Counted from the stretch's first letter, positions 31,171 through 40,177 are shown. The stretch is 60,646 nucleotides of DNA from UTPRO1 sp031400185 (GCA_031400185.1 JANNPN010000460.1:1-60646), one strand, 5' to 3'. The notes: generated by a model not told the origin, from the sequence alone. Made by a program: numbers and translations.

Positions 31171-31920
31171 CTATGCGCTCAGCCGCTCGACCTCGTCCTG
31201 CGGGATGTCGGCGTTCGCCGACACCTTCTGCACGTCGTCGTGGTCCTCGAGTGCCTCGAGCAGCTTGAGCGTCTGCTCGGCGTCCGACCCGCGGACCGTG
31301 ATCGTGTTCTGCGCCACCATCGTCACTTCCGCCGAGCCGATCGCGATGCCGGCCTGCTCGAGCGCGCTCTTCACGTCCTCGAGCGCGTCGGGCGGCGAGG
31401 TGACCTCGAACGCCTCGCCAGCGTCCGCGATGTCGTCGGCGCCCGCCTCGAGCGCGACCTCGAACAGCTTGTCCTCGGCGCTCGCGGCCTTGTCGACGGT
31501 AATGATGCCCTTCTTCGAGAACATCCACCCGACGCAACCGTTTTCACCGAGGTTGCCGCCGTTCTTGCCGAAGAGATTGCGGATCTCGGCGACGGTGCGG
31601 TTCCGGTTGTCGGTGAGGATCTGGAGCATGATCGCGACGCCGGCGGGACCGTAGCCCTCGTACTGCACTTCCTCGTACGTCACGCCCTCGAGCTCGCCGG
31701 TGCCCTTCTTGATGGCGCGCTCGATGTTGTCGTTCGGCATGCTCTGCGAGCGCGCCGTCGTGACCGCCGTTCGCAGACGCGGGTTGGCGTTGATGTCGCC
31801 GCCGCCCATGCGCGCGGCGACCGTGATCTCCTTGATCAGCTTGGTGAAGATCTTGCCGCGCTTGGAGTCCTTGAGCGCCTTCTTGTGCTTGATCGTGCTC
31901 CACTTGGAGTGGCCGGACAT
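31171..31920 (-). CDS. YebC/PmpR-family protein (TACO1 family)
   Basis: The 249-residue protein starts MSGHSKWSTIKHKKALKDSK and shows YEGYGPAGVAIM, NLFGKNGGNLGENGCVGWMF and a C-terminal DDVQKVSANADIP, all typical of the family. Members bind DNA or act on ribosomes stalled at proline-rich stretches. That is of interest here because this genome makes long Thr/Pro-rich secreted proteins, but the link is only suggestive. It heads the ruvCAB block. Confidence 0.95.
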   Translation of the reverse strand: MSGHSKWSTIKHKKALKDSKRGKIFTKLIKEITVAARMGGGDINANPRLRTAVTTARSQSMPNDNIERAIKKGTGELEGVTYEEVQYEGYGPAGVAIMLQILTDNRNRTVAEIRNLFGKNGGNLGENGCVGWMFSKKGIITVDKAASAEDKLFEVALEAGADDIADAGEAFEVTSPPDALEDVKSALEQAGIAIGSAEVTMVAQNTITVRGSDAEQTLKLLEALEDHDDVQKVSANADIPQDEVERLSA

Positions 31921-32123
31921 GACGTTCCCTTTCCCCGTCACGCGCCGCTCGGAACGGGCTCGTCCCTCGGTCGGCGGGTCCGATCGGATGTGGGATTTCT
32001 CGGCGTTGCGCCGATCGGACGGGTAGAGGCTCGTTACCACAGGGCCCGCGAACAAGTAAACGTCGGCGCGTCCGTGCGAATCTACTTGTCGGCGGCCGAC
32101 CTCGTCGCTAGAGTCCGCCGCGC

Positions 32124-32798
32124 ATGGGGTGGTGGTGGGGTGAGGTCGCGGGGCGGCGTGGCCGTCGGCATGCGTGGGCATTGTCGTTTGCGCTGGCGAC
32201 GGCAGTGCTCGCCGGGTGCGGCCGCACCGTCGTCGCGCCGACGCCGGGCCATCCGCAGAGCGGCGTCGCGTCGTGGTACGGACCGGGCTTCCACGGGCAA
32301 CCGACCAGTAGCGGCGCGATCTACGATCAGCACGCCCTCACGGCGGCGCACCCGAAGCTTCCGCTCGGCACGCGCGCGCGCGTCACCAACCTCGACAACG
32401 GCAAATCCGTCGAGGTCCTGATCAACGACCGCGGTCCGTTCGCAAAGGGTCGCGTCATCGACCTCTCGTACGCGGCCGCGCGCGAGGTCGGCATGGTCGG
32501 CCCCGGTACCGCGCGCGTGCGGATCGACGTGACGGCCCGGCCGGCCAACGGCGCGTCGCATGTCGCCTACTGCGTCCAGGTCGGCGCGTTCAGCGAGGAG
32601 GAGAAAGCACGATCGCTGCGCGCGCGCCTCGTCCCGCAATACGACGACGTCTACATCAGCCCCGTGCAGGCCCAGTCGGACCGCATGTACCGCGTGCGCG
32701 TCGGGCCGTACGCGGAGCGCGAGCGCGCCGAGAGTTACGCCCAGACGCTCGCCGAGCTCGGTCTTCCGGCGGTCGTCACCGAAGAGCCGCAGCGGTGA
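32124..32798 (+). CDS. rlpA: RlpA-like lipoprotein with SPOR domain
   Basis: The 224-residue protein has a lipobox ending LAGC, a double-psi beta-barrel domain (GVASWYGPGFHGQPTSSGAI, AAHPKLPLGTRARV, INDRGPF, IDLSYAAAREVGM) and a C-terminal SPOR domain (YCVQVGAFSEEEKARSL). RlpA is an outer-membrane-anchored septal lytic transglycosylase that acts on peptidoglycan lacking stem peptides, recruited through SPOR. Its TGA overlaps the GTG of the next gene. Confidence 0.92.
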   Translation: MGWWWGEVAGRRGRRHAWALSFALATAVLAGCGRTVVAPTPGHPQSGVASWYGPGFHGQPTSSGAIYDQHALTAAHPKLPLGTRARVTNLDNGKSVEVLINDRGPFAKGRVIDLSYAAAREVGMVGPGTARVRIDVTARPANGASHVAYCVQVGAFSEEEKARSLRARLVPQYDDVYISPVQAQSDRMYRVRVGPYAERERAESYAQTLAELGLPAVVTEEPQR

Positions 32799-34252
32799 CC
32801 GTCGCGCCGTTAGGCGCGCCGCTGGCCCCGTTAGGCGCGCCGCTCGCCCGGTTGGGCGCGCCGCTCGCCCGGTTGGGCGCGCCGCTCGCCCCACGACGCG
32901 CGCCGCGGGTCTCGCGCGGCGCGCCGTGGCTCCTCGCCGCGGCGCTCTGCGTGAGCGCATGCAGCGGCTACCGCATCGTCCGCGACGGCGCCGTGCAGAC
33001 CGGCGCCGCCGAGAAGCTGACGCAGCGGCTCGTCGCCGTTCGTGGGCTCACGTTCAAGCAACCGGTGCCGCTCGTCGCGGTCGGCGCGACCGAGGCGCGC
33101 GGCATGCTCGAGCGAGAGATCCGGCACGAGTTCGAGCCCGGCCAGCTCGCGACGATCGGCCGCGTCTACCAGGCGCTCGGCCTGCTGCCCGCGGGCGGCG
33201 ACCTCGAGCGATCCTACCTGGATCTCCTGAGCACCCAGCTCGCGGGCTTCTACGATCCGACCGAGCGCCGGATGGTGCTCGTGAACGAGGCGCTGAAGAC
33301 GACCGGCACGTTCACGCGCGCCCTCGAAAGCGTCATCCGGCGCGACCTCGTGGGCGAGCTCGTGCTCGCCCACGAGCTCACGCACGCGCTCCAGGATCAG
33401 CACTTCGGCCTCGACACCGGACGCGCCGACGTCGGCGAGGACGACGCGCAGCTCGCGAAGCGCGCCGTCTACGAGGGCGACGCGACGCTCGCCGGCTACG
33501 CCACGGTCCTCGGGAAGCTGCGCGGCAGCGCCGCCGTGAGCCTCGCACGCAAGCTCGAGGTTCTCGAGGACCAGGTCGCGCGCGACTACCCCGAGATCCC
33601 GACCCTCATACGCGACAGCCTCGTCTTCCAGTACGTGGCGGGTACCAACTTCGTGTCGTGGGCGTACGAGCAGTCCGGCTGGGACGGCGTGAACGCGGTG
33701 CTGGCACGCCCGCCGCGCTCGACCGAGCAGATCCTGCACCCCGAGAAGTACTACGCGAAGCCCGAGAACCCGCTGCGCATCCAGCTCGGCGCGCTGGCAC
33801 CGTATCTCCGCAGCGAATGGCGGCTCGCCGAGGAGACGACGCTCGGGGAGCTCACGATCCGCATCCTCGCCGAGCGCTTCGTCGGGCGCGCGCGCGCGCT
33901 CGGGATCGCAGCCGGCTGGGACGGCGACCGGGTGTGGGCGGCGACCAACGGCGATGCGATCGCCCTCGTGTGGCTGACCGCGTGGGACACCGAGGAAGAC
34001 GCAACCGAGTTCTTCACGGCGTGGCGCGCGATCGTCGCGACCCGACACCGCGGACACGCAACGAACGCGGGCGACGTGTCGACGCTCGGCGGCGCGGAGC
34101 CCTACTACCTCGAGCGCCGCGGCGCCAAGGTACTCACGGTCGAGGGGCCGCTCGACGACGACCTTTCCGAGCTCGCGGACCGCATCTGGCGGCGCAGCAC
34201 GTTCGAGCCGAACGTGCCGTGGGTGCCGATCGACGTCGCTACGGCGGACTGA
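32795..34252 (+). CDS. Putative lipoprotein with a HELTH metallopeptidase-like motif
   Basis: The 485-residue protein has a hydrophobic stretch ending SAC (lipobox-like, near residue 55), preceded by an unusual repeated GAPLARL segment. At about residue 195 it contains LAHELTHALQDQHFGL, an HExxH zinc-peptidase-like signature, with downstream glutamates (VYEGDATLAGYA) that could be the third ligand. No named family is recognised with confidence. The GTG start at 32795 overlaps the rlpA stop (GTGA), and no other start lies between the repeat and the lipobox. The coupling with RlpA suggests an envelope role. Confidence 0.7.
   Translation: MTVAPLGAPLAPLGAPLARLGAPLARLGAPLAPRRAPRVSRGAPWLLAAALCVSACSGYRIVRDGAVQTGAAEKLTQRLVAVRGLTFKQPVPLVAVGATEARGMLEREIRHEFEPGQLATIGRVYQALGLLPAGGDLERSYLDLLSTQLAGFYDPTERRMVLVNEALKTTGTFTRALESVIRRDLVGELVLAHELTHALQDQHFGLDTGRADVGEDDAQLAKRAVYEGDATLAGYATVLGKLRGSAAVSLARKLEVLEDQVARDYPEIPTLIRDSLVFQYVAGTNFVSWAYEQSGWDGVNAVLARPPRSTEQILHPEKYYAKPENPLRIQLGALAPYLRSEWRLAEETTLGELTIRILAERFVGRARALGIAAGWDGDRVWAATNGDAIALVWLTAWDTEEDATEFFTAWRAIVATRHRGHATNAGDVSTLGGAEPYYLERRGAKVLTVEGPLDDDLSELADRIWRRSTFEPNVPWVPIDVATAD
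32810..32893 (+). repeat. Four tandem 21-bp repeats at the N-terminus of the HELTH lipoprotein
   Basis: Four units of 21 bases (ttgggcgcgccgctcgcccgg type) begin at 32810, 32831, 32852 and 32873, differing at a few positions. Each encodes seven residues of the form LGAPLAR/P. They lie between the start codon and the signal sequence, so copy-number change would alter the length of the exporter-facing n-region in steps of seven residues. Confidence 0.9.
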
Positions 34253-34288
34253 CCCGTCGCGCCGCCGCTCGTCCTGCGACGCTCGACT

Positions 34289-36889
34289 TCATTGACCGAG
34301 GTCGATGCACGGCAGCGCCCCCGCTTCGAGGTGGTTGTTCACGGCGACCTTGGCATCGTCCATCGTGAAACGTCCGTCGCCATTCGCGTCGGAAAGGACG
34401 ACCTCGTGCGGCTCAGGGAACCCGGCCGTGCCCTGCACTTGGTTCCCGACGCGCGCGAGCTCGCGGGTGGTCACCGTCCCGTCCTGATCGAGGTCGCCGA
34501 AGAAATAGAAGCGCTGGTTCGTCTCGCCGGCCGCACGAATGCAGCCCGCCTTCCTGGCGGTCGAGCCGGCATTGGCCACGCCCGTCGCGTAGTCGACGTC
34601 GTCGAACACGCCGTTGCGGTTCGCATCGACCCGGATCATCTCGGCGGGCGTCGGCGTCGCACCATTCTGGAAGTCGCCGAGGCGCAGGCGCTCGCTGAAG
34701 CCGACGATGCCGTCGCCGGTCAAGTCGCCGGCGAGAATGAGCTGGCTCTCCGGCGCCGGAGCGACGGTGTACGCGCGCGCCATGGCGGCATGCTTCAGGA
34801 TCTTGTAGCCGCGGTCGAAATAGCTGACCTGCGGCCCCGGGTTCGCGCCGCAGCCGAGCGCGAGCGACGGAGCGACACCGTACGCCGTGCCGTCGATGAG
34901 GTCGCTGGACCAGCCGTCGGCCTGCCGCATCGCCATGCGCAGCAGGCGGAGGCGGGCATCGGTGTACGCCACGACGACCGGCGTTCCCGACGGGTCGACC
35001 GCGAGATCCAACTCCTCCCCGACCCTCGCCGTGGCGTCGATCGTCTCGCGCGTCCAGACGCCGAGGGGCGTCCGGCGCGCGTACTGAAGGTTCTTCTGGA
35101 TGGGATCGTAGTACGCGACGTGGAGCATGCTCGATCCGTCGACGGCGATCGCGCTCGCGTTGCCGCGCTTCGTCGACGGCCCGACGTCCTCGATGGTCCA
35201 GGTGCCCGACGAGGGCGACCGGATCCCGAGCTTCAAGCGGCGCGTCGTCGCGTCGCCGTAAGTGACGTACACGTTGCCGCTCAGCGAGATGGCGATCGCC
35301 GTCCGAAACCCGGTCTGATTCGCCGCGTCGATCGTTGCGACCTGCCAGGCGCCGCCTGGGCTGCGCCAGGCGTGGCGCAAGTCGCGCAGGCCATAATCCT
35401 GGTAGGCGATGTGCACCGTGCCGTCCCCGGCGACCGCGATCGACGTATGCGGTCCGACCGCGCCCGCGCTATCGATCGTCTCGACCGTCCAGGAGCCGCC
35501 GAGGGCGCGCGACGCGTACCGCAGGTCGCGATAGCTGTCCTTGGCGTAGTAGGCGGCGTGCAGCGTCCCGCTGGCGTCGGCAGCGAGCGAGACATGGTCG
35601 CCCGGCCGCCCGGCGGTGGCGTCGACGACGGCAGGCGTCCATGGATCCTCCGCGACTTGCGCGGCGTGCCGGAGCGTCCGGCCCGCCACGTCGACGTAGG
35701 CGACGTGCAGGTTGCAGCTCGGGTCGACCGCGATCGCGTTGAAGCTGCCCGTCCGGGGCGACCCGTCGGCGGTTTCGACCGTCCACGCGCTCGCCGGCGT
35801 CGGGTCCCAACCGCGGTCGACGGTGATCGTCACGCCGTCCGGCGTCATGGCGCTGACGGACACCTTCACCTCGTGGAAGGGGTCGACGAAAGCGGGCGTG
35901 TCGGGCCGGAGGAGCGGGCGGAGCAGCATGGTGTCGACGTCGACCGTCGGCGAGGAGTTCCGCAGCCGCACGAGCACGCCCTCCGGCGGCGTCGGATTGA
36001 AGGGCGCCGGGAGCGCGTCGAAGCCGATCGGCTGGCGATACTCGAAGAAGTAGAAGCGGGTGGCGTCGAGGGGAACGTACAGCGCCTGGTAGCCGGTCGA
36101 CGGCAGCTCAAAGGGCTTCAGGGTGAACGTGCCGTCCGTGTACGCGGTGGCGATGCGCGCCGGGTCGAGGAAGCCGAACAGCCGCTTGTGGTAGGCCGAG
36201 TAGTGGTGCGCGCCGCTGCCCATGGTGTCGAAGGTGTCCCCGTAGCGCACCGGCGGGCAATCGACGTCGACGCGGTCGAGATCCGGCATGCCGTTGTCGC
36301 AGCCGATGAGACCCGCGTGCATCGCGCCCATCGTGTGGCCGAGCTCGTGTCCCATCGTGTCGATCGAGAACCCCGTGGTGGCGCCGATCAACACGCTGTC
36401 ACCCAGAGCGTATCCGACGGGACCGAATCCATTGACCACGAAGAACAAGCGATCGAAGCCGCCGGCGAACCCGGCCGTTGCGGCCGCGCCGATCGCGTCG
36501 ACCACCAGCTGCCCGAGGTTGCATTCGTACCCGAGCCCCTCGGGTGTGGTCGCCGCACAGTAGAAGGCCACGTCGTGCGGGAGCGTCACCCAGCCGTACG
36601 TCGAGCCCGCGACCGTGTTCCGACCGTACGAGGTTTCCTCGATGTACTCGCGGAGCGTATCCCCGGCGCCGAAGGCGAGCGCGGACGCCGCGGCCGGGCT
36701 GAACGGCTCGCTCGGAAAGCTCGGAAACTTGGCGAGGATCATGCCGATCCGGATCGTACCGGGCGACACGACGCGGGCTCCACGCACGATGGGCGTGCCG
36801 AGCTCCACGAGATCGGTCTCGTCGGCGCGCGCAACGTCCTGCAAGGCGACGGACATGAGCACGAGGGCAAGGACGGCAAGGGCTCGCAT
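34289..36889 (-). CDS. Secreted metzincin-like metalloprotease with repeat propeller and EF-hand-like repeats
   Basis: The 866-residue protein has a signal peptide (MRALAVLALVLMSVALQ). Its protease-like domain has MGHELGHTMGAMHA (HExxHxxGxxH zinc motif) and a DTMGSGAHH Met-turn. About 330 residues of repeats follow with a recurring pattern of SIAVAGDGTVHIAYQD-type strands (propeller-like). The C-terminal region has four calcium-loop sequences (DLTGDGIVGFSE, DANRNGVFDD, DLDQDGTVTTRE, DANGDGRFTMDD), as in dockerin/EF-hand modules. GGAGG precedes the ATG. Extracellular protein degradation is the likely role; the domain order was read by eye. Confidence 0.8.
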   Translation of the reverse strand: MRALAVLALVLMSVALQDVARADETDLVELGTPIVRGARVVSPGTIRIGMILAKFPSFPSEPFSPAAASALAFGAGDTLREYIEETSYGRNTVAGSTYGWVTLPHDVAFYCAATTPEGLGYECNLGQLVVDAIGAAATAGFAGGFDRLFFVVNGFGPVGYALGDSVLIGATTGFSIDTMGHELGHTMGAMHAGLIGCDNGMPDLDRVDVDCPPVRYGDTFDTMGSGAHHYSAYHKRLFGFLDPARIATAYTDGTFTLKPFELPSTGYQALYVPLDATRFYFFEYRQPIGFDALPAPFNPTPPEGVLVRLRNSSPTVDVDTMLLRPLLRPDTPAFVDPFHEVKVSVSAMTPDGVTITVDRGWDPTPASAWTVETADGSPRTGSFNAIAVDPSCNLHVAYVDVAGRTLRHAAQVAEDPWTPAVVDATAGRPGDHVSLAADASGTLHAAYYAKDSYRDLRYASRALGGSWTVETIDSAGAVGPHTSIAVAGDGTVHIAYQDYGLRDLRHAWRSPGGAWQVATIDAANQTGFRTAIAISLSGNVYVTYGDATTRRLKLGIRSPSSGTWTIEDVGPSTKRGNASAIAVDGSSMLHVAYYDPIQKNLQYARRTPLGVWTRETIDATARVGEELDLAVDPSGTPVVVAYTDARLRLLRMAMRQADGWSSDLIDGTAYGVAPSLALGCGANPGPQVSYFDRGYKILKHAAMARAYTVAPAPESQLILAGDLTGDGIVGFSERLRLGDFQNGATPTPAEMIRVDANRNGVFDDVDYATGVANAGSTARKAGCIRAAGETNQRFYFFGDLDQDGTVTTRELARVGNQVQGTAGFPEPHEVVLSDANGDGRFTMDDAKVAVNNHLEAGALPCIDLGQ

Positions 36890-37032
36890 CGGTCCTCCAC
36901 AAAGTCTGGCTGCTCGTGAGACGCGGAGCGAGCTATAGGCCGAGTCGCGTCGCGGCGGCAATCTTTCTCGAGCGATCGCGAGTCCGTGGTGCAGATTTCC
37001 ATTCGCTCCGAAATAGCGGAGCCGGTGCGACG

Positions 37033-37386
37033 TCAGCCGCGACGCGGAGAGCGTCGAGGACGTTGCGGGGGACTGGTCTCGCCGAGGAGCCACGCGAGGT
37101 ACGGGCGCGCACCCGCTTCGATCGGCAGCACGATCGCCTCGGGAACGTCGTAGCTATGCAACTCGGCGACTCGGGCGATCAGCCGCTGCACGAGCGCGCG
37201 GCGCGTCTTGATCACGAGCAGCACCTCGGCGGCGCGCTCCACCGCGCCCCGCCAGCGATAGATCGACGTGAGTGGCGCCACGAGATTCACGCAGGCCGCG
37301 AGCCGCTCGCCGACGAGCGCCGTCGCGATGCGCTCGGCCTCCTCCTGCGAGCCCGCCGTCGAGAGCACGACGACCGCGCGCGTCAC
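37033..37386 (-). CDS. cutA: CutA1 divalent-cation tolerance-like protein
   Basis: The 117-residue protein matches CutA along its length: ERIATALVGERLAACVNLV, SIYRWRGAVERAAEVLLVIK, HSYDVPEAIVLPI and YLAWL. CutA forms very stable trimers; its cellular role is unsettled. The GTG start overlaps the upstream stop (GTGA), placing it third in the plsX - HAD-like - cutA unit. Confidence 0.93.
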   Translation of the reverse strand: MTRAVVVLSTAGSQEEAERIATALVGERLAACVNLVAPLTSIYRWRGAVERAAEVLLVIKTRRALVQRLIARVAELHSYDVPEAIVLPIEAGARPYLAWLLGETSPPQRPRRSPRRG

Positions 37387-38495
37387 GACGGCGCGTCGCC
37401 CGGCCGTCCGCCGCTCGCGAGCCACGCGTCGACGAGCCGCGGGTAATCGATCGCGACCGACGGGCGCGCGGTCGCCCCGGACTTCGGCGCCGGCCGGCGG
37501 CGGCGCAGACGCCGCCACAGGCGCTGCGTCCAGCTGCCATACGCGATGGTCGACGGCAGGACGCCGGCCTCCTCGAGATCGCGCCGGAGCGCCGGATCGT
37601 CGCGCTGGAGGTGGCCGCGCCGCAAGAGATCGTCGAGCGAGTTCCGGAGCTGCCCGCGAGTGTACGTCGCGCGGTCGATCAGCGAGTGGCCGACCGCCAC
37701 GACCGCCGCAAGGGGCACCATGCCCTCCTCGTGCAGCACGAGTGCCGTTTGGAAGTAGTTGAACGTCGGTACGAGACGCGCGCCGAAGCTCCGGAACCGG
37801 CCAGGGGGCGTCCGCCGCTGGAGGTTGATGAAGATGTGGCGCACGACGTCCGCGGTCGGTACCCGCCGGGCGAGCGAGCGGATCTCGACGAGCCGTGCCG
37901 GGTCGATGCGGAGTCGGACGAGGATGTCGCCGAGCGCCTGATGATCCAGCCGGCCGCCGACCACGTCCGCGTAGAGCGAGTAGCAGAGCGAGTCCGACTC
38001 CCAGTCGTCGCCGAAGAGGTACTCGATCGCGTCCGCGGGCGCGGCGAGCCGCGCCTTCAAGAGCTCGGCGAGCTTGAAGCCGATCTGCTCGCGCAGGAAC
38101 CGGAAGCGCCCGCGCACGAGGTGCTGCAGCTGGTCCTTGAAGACGATGCCGTCGATCTCGACCCCGTCGAGCGCGAGCTTCTCGCGGATCGCGCGGCCGA
38201 TCTGCGGCGGGCTCGCCGACACGAAATACACGAGCACGCGTCGGCCCTCGGCGCGGGCGCCCGCGCGGAGCGCACGCATCAACGCGACGACGCCGGGCTC
38301 GTCGATTTTGTCCTCGGCGCGCTCGAAGGGCACGCGCATCATCTTCGTGAGGCTCTCGAAGTCGGACTTCAGATACGTCTTGTCGAGGTCCCAACGGTAG
38401 ACGACCGGCGGCAGCGCGACGGCGGCGCGGCGCCGCGGCGTGCGGGCGCGCAGCACGTCGGTCCATTTCGTGCGGGACGCTTGCGGCTTGCTCAT
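37383..38495 (-). CDS. HAD-like phosphatase-domain protein of unknown role
   Basis: The 370-residue protein has VVYRWDLDKTYLKSDFESL, an aspartyl-phosphate-type DLDKT motif, then VYFVSASPPQIGRAI (motif II-like Ser), FKDQLQ and FGDDWESDSLCYSLY (motif III-like acidic cluster). This order fits the HAD/App1-like phosphatases, but I do not recognise the family by name. The C-terminal 60 residues are Arg-rich. It overlaps plsX at its start and cutA at its stop, so it is co-translated with phospholipid synthesis; a lipid phosphate substrate is possible but unproven. Confidence 0.6.
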   Translation of the reverse strand: MSKPQASRTKWTDVLRARTPRRRAAVALPPVVYRWDLDKTYLKSDFESLTKMMRVPFERAEDKIDEPGVVALMRALRAGARAEGRRVLVYFVSASPPQIGRAIREKLALDGVEIDGIVFKDQLQHLVRGRFRFLREQIGFKLAELLKARLAAPADAIEYLFGDDWESDSLCYSLYADVVGGRLDHQALGDILVRLRIDPARLVEIRSLARRVPTADVVRHIFINLQRRTPPGRFRSFGARLVPTFNYFQTALVLHEEGMVPLAAVVAVGHSLIDRATYTRGQLRNSLDDLLRRGHLQRDDPALRRDLEEAGVLPSTIAYGSWTQRLWRRLRRRRPAPKSGATARPSVAIDYPRLVDAWLASGGRPGDAPS

Positions 38496-39511
38496 CAGCG
38501 GACCGCCTGGATGGCCGTCACGATCTCGGTCGCCACGCCGTCGCGCACGGTCTTCGCCGCGAGCTTCACCGCGTTCGCGATCGCGTGCGCGCCCGAGTGC
38601 TCGTGCGCCTTCACGAGCAGCTGCTCGAAGCCGAGAAGCGGCGCGCCGCCGTACTTCGTGTACTCGGTGAGGTGCGCGACCTCGCGGAGCCCGCGCGAGA
38701 GGAGGCGCATCCCGAGCCGCCACAGCAGCCGCTGCTTCACCGCATTGCTCGCGACGTCGTTCACGACGTCGGTGATGCCCTCGATGAGCTTGAGCACGAC
38801 GCTCCCGAGCAATCCCTCGCAGACGATCACGTCGGCGACGCCTTTCGCGACGTCGTTGCCTTCGACGTTGCCGACGAAGTTCACCGAGGGCAGCGCCACG
38901 AGGCGCTGGTGCGCCTCGGCGAGCACGTCGCCGCCCTTGAAAGGCTCGGCACCCATGTTGAGGAGGGCAACCCGCGGCCGCGCGACCTTCGACACGCGCT
39001 CGGCATAGACGCTTCCCATGACCGCGAACTGCACGAGGTCGGCGGCGTCGCAGCGGACGGTCGCGCCCACGTCGAGGAGCAGCGCCAGCTGATCCTGACC
39101 CGGGTGGTCGGTGTGCCGCGGGTAGACGCTCGCGAGGGCGGGCTTCCGGACGCCCTTGATGGTGCGGAACTCGCGCGCGCACGCCAGCAGGCACGCACCG
39201 GTGTTCCCGGCGCTCACGAGCGCGTCGGCGTGTCCCTCGGCCACGAGCTTCGCGCCGACCCGGATCGAGGCGTCGCGCTTCGCCCGCAGGGCCTCGCGCG
39301 GCGACTCCTGCATCCCGACGGTGTCGGCGGCGTGGTGGATCCGGATGTGGGCCGGATCATAGGAAACGGTATCCAAGACCGCTTGAATCCTCGGCTCGTC
39401 CCCCACGAGGACGCATTCGAGCGCGGTCGCGAGCGACGCGTCGGCCACCCCCTTCACCACTTCCTCGGGGGCGAGATCTCCCCCCATCGCATCCACCGCA
39501 ATGACCGGCAT
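38495..39511 (-). CDS. plsX: Phosphate acyltransferase PlsX
   Basis: The 338-residue protein begins VIAVDAMGGDLAPEEVVKG and carries ALVSAGNTGACLLACA, LALLDVGATVRCDAADLVQFA, LLNMGAEPFKGGDVL and SVVLKLIEGITDVV. It makes acyl-phosphate from acyl-ACP for glycerophospholipid synthesis, acting at the membrane. The usual rpmF and fabH neighbours are absent; instead it leads the HAD-like and cutA genes. A TATAAT at 39528-39523 upstream could be its -10 box, giving a near-leaderless transcript. Confidence 0.96.
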   Translation of the reverse strand: MPVIAVDAMGGDLAPEEVVKGVADASLATALECVLVGDEPRIQAVLDTVSYDPAHIRIHHAADTVGMQESPREALRAKRDASIRVGAKLVAEGHADALVSAGNTGACLLACAREFRTIKGVRKPALASVYPRHTDHPGQDQLALLLDVGATVRCDAADLVQFAVMGSVYAERVSKVARPRVALLNMGAEPFKGGDVLAEAHQRLVALPSVNFVGNVEGNDVAKGVADVIVCEGLLGSVVLKLIEGITDVVNDVASNAVKQRLLWRLGMRLLSRGLREVAHLTEYTKYGGAPLLGFEQLLVKAHEHSGAHAIANAVKLAAKTVRDGVATEIVTAIQAVR

Positions 39512-39546
39512 CGAGGCGGCGGATTATAGACATGCGGCCGTCTGAG

Positions 39547-39575
39547 TTGACAGCCGCCGGCCCGTCGCGTATCGG
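39547..39575 (+). promoter_or_regulatory. Promoter for rplU-rpmA
   Basis: TTGACA at 39547-39552 is followed after 17 bases by TATCGG at 39570-39575, a good sigma-70-type pair twelve bases ahead of the rplU ATG. It lies in the 75-base gap divergent from plsX and is the only strong promoter-like sequence for the ribosomal genes. Confidence 0.55.
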
Positions 39576-39586
39576 TCCCGGTTCTC

Positions 39587-39913
39587 ATGGACTACGCGGT
39601 CATCCGCTCCGGCGGCAAGCAGTATCGGGTGAGCCCGGGCGACACCGTGCGCCTCGAGAAGCTCGCGGGCGAGCCCGGCTCGACTCTCGCGTTCGAAGAA
39701 GTGCTGCTCGCGTCGGGTGACGGCGGGATCCAGGTCGGAAAGCCGCTGGTTGCAGGCATGCGCGTGGTCGGCGAGATCGTCCGTCACGAACGCGCCAAGA
39801 AGATCCTCGTCTTCAAGAAGAAACGCCGCAAGAACTATCGTCGCAAGCAGGGACACCGGCAGAACCTCACCGTCGTCCGGGTCACTGGTTTCGAGGGCGG
39901 CACGGGAGCCTAG
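39587..39913 (+). CDS. rplU: 50S ribosomal protein L21
   Basis: The 108-residue protein opens MDYAVIRSGGKQYRVSPGD, the standard L21 N-terminus, and continues with KILVFKKKRRKNYRRKQGHR and a VRVTGF tail. It binds 23S rRNA in the large subunit. It is six bases ahead of rpmA, the usual pair. Confidence 0.97.
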   Translation: MDYAVIRSGGKQYRVSPGDTVRLEKLAGEPGSTLAFEEVLLASGDGGIQVGKPLVAGMRVVGEIVRHERAKKILVFKKKRRKNYRRKQGHRQNLTVVRVTGFEGGTGA

Positions 39914-39919
39914 GGACCG

Positions 39920-40177
39920 ATGGCCCACAAAAAAGGTCAGGGCAGCAGCCGGAACGGCCGCGACAGCGGCGGACAGCGCCGCGGCGTGAAGGTCTACGGG
40001 GGCGAGACCGCGAAGGCCGGCCACATCATCGTCCGGCAGGTCGGCACCAAGATTCATCCGGGGATCAACGTCGGGCTTGGCCGCGACTTCACCCTCTTCT
40101 CCAAGATCGACGGCATCGTGAAGTACGAGCGGCTTGGCAAGGATCGCCGCCGCGTCTCCGTGTATCCCCCCGCCTAG
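39920..40177 (+). CDS. rpmA: 50S ribosomal protein L27
   Basis: The 85-residue protein begins MAHKKGQGSSRNGRDSGGQR and has KVYGGETAKAGHIIVRQVGT and GLGRDFTLFSKIDG, all typical of L27, whose N-terminus reaches the peptidyl-transferase centre. The N-terminus is the uncleaved type. It is followed by a palindrome-containing gap before obgE. Confidence 0.97.
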   Translation: MAHKKGQGSSRNGRDSGGQRRGVKVYGGETAKAGHIIVRQVGTKIHPGINVGLGRDFTLFSKIDGIVKYERLGKDRRRVSVYPPA

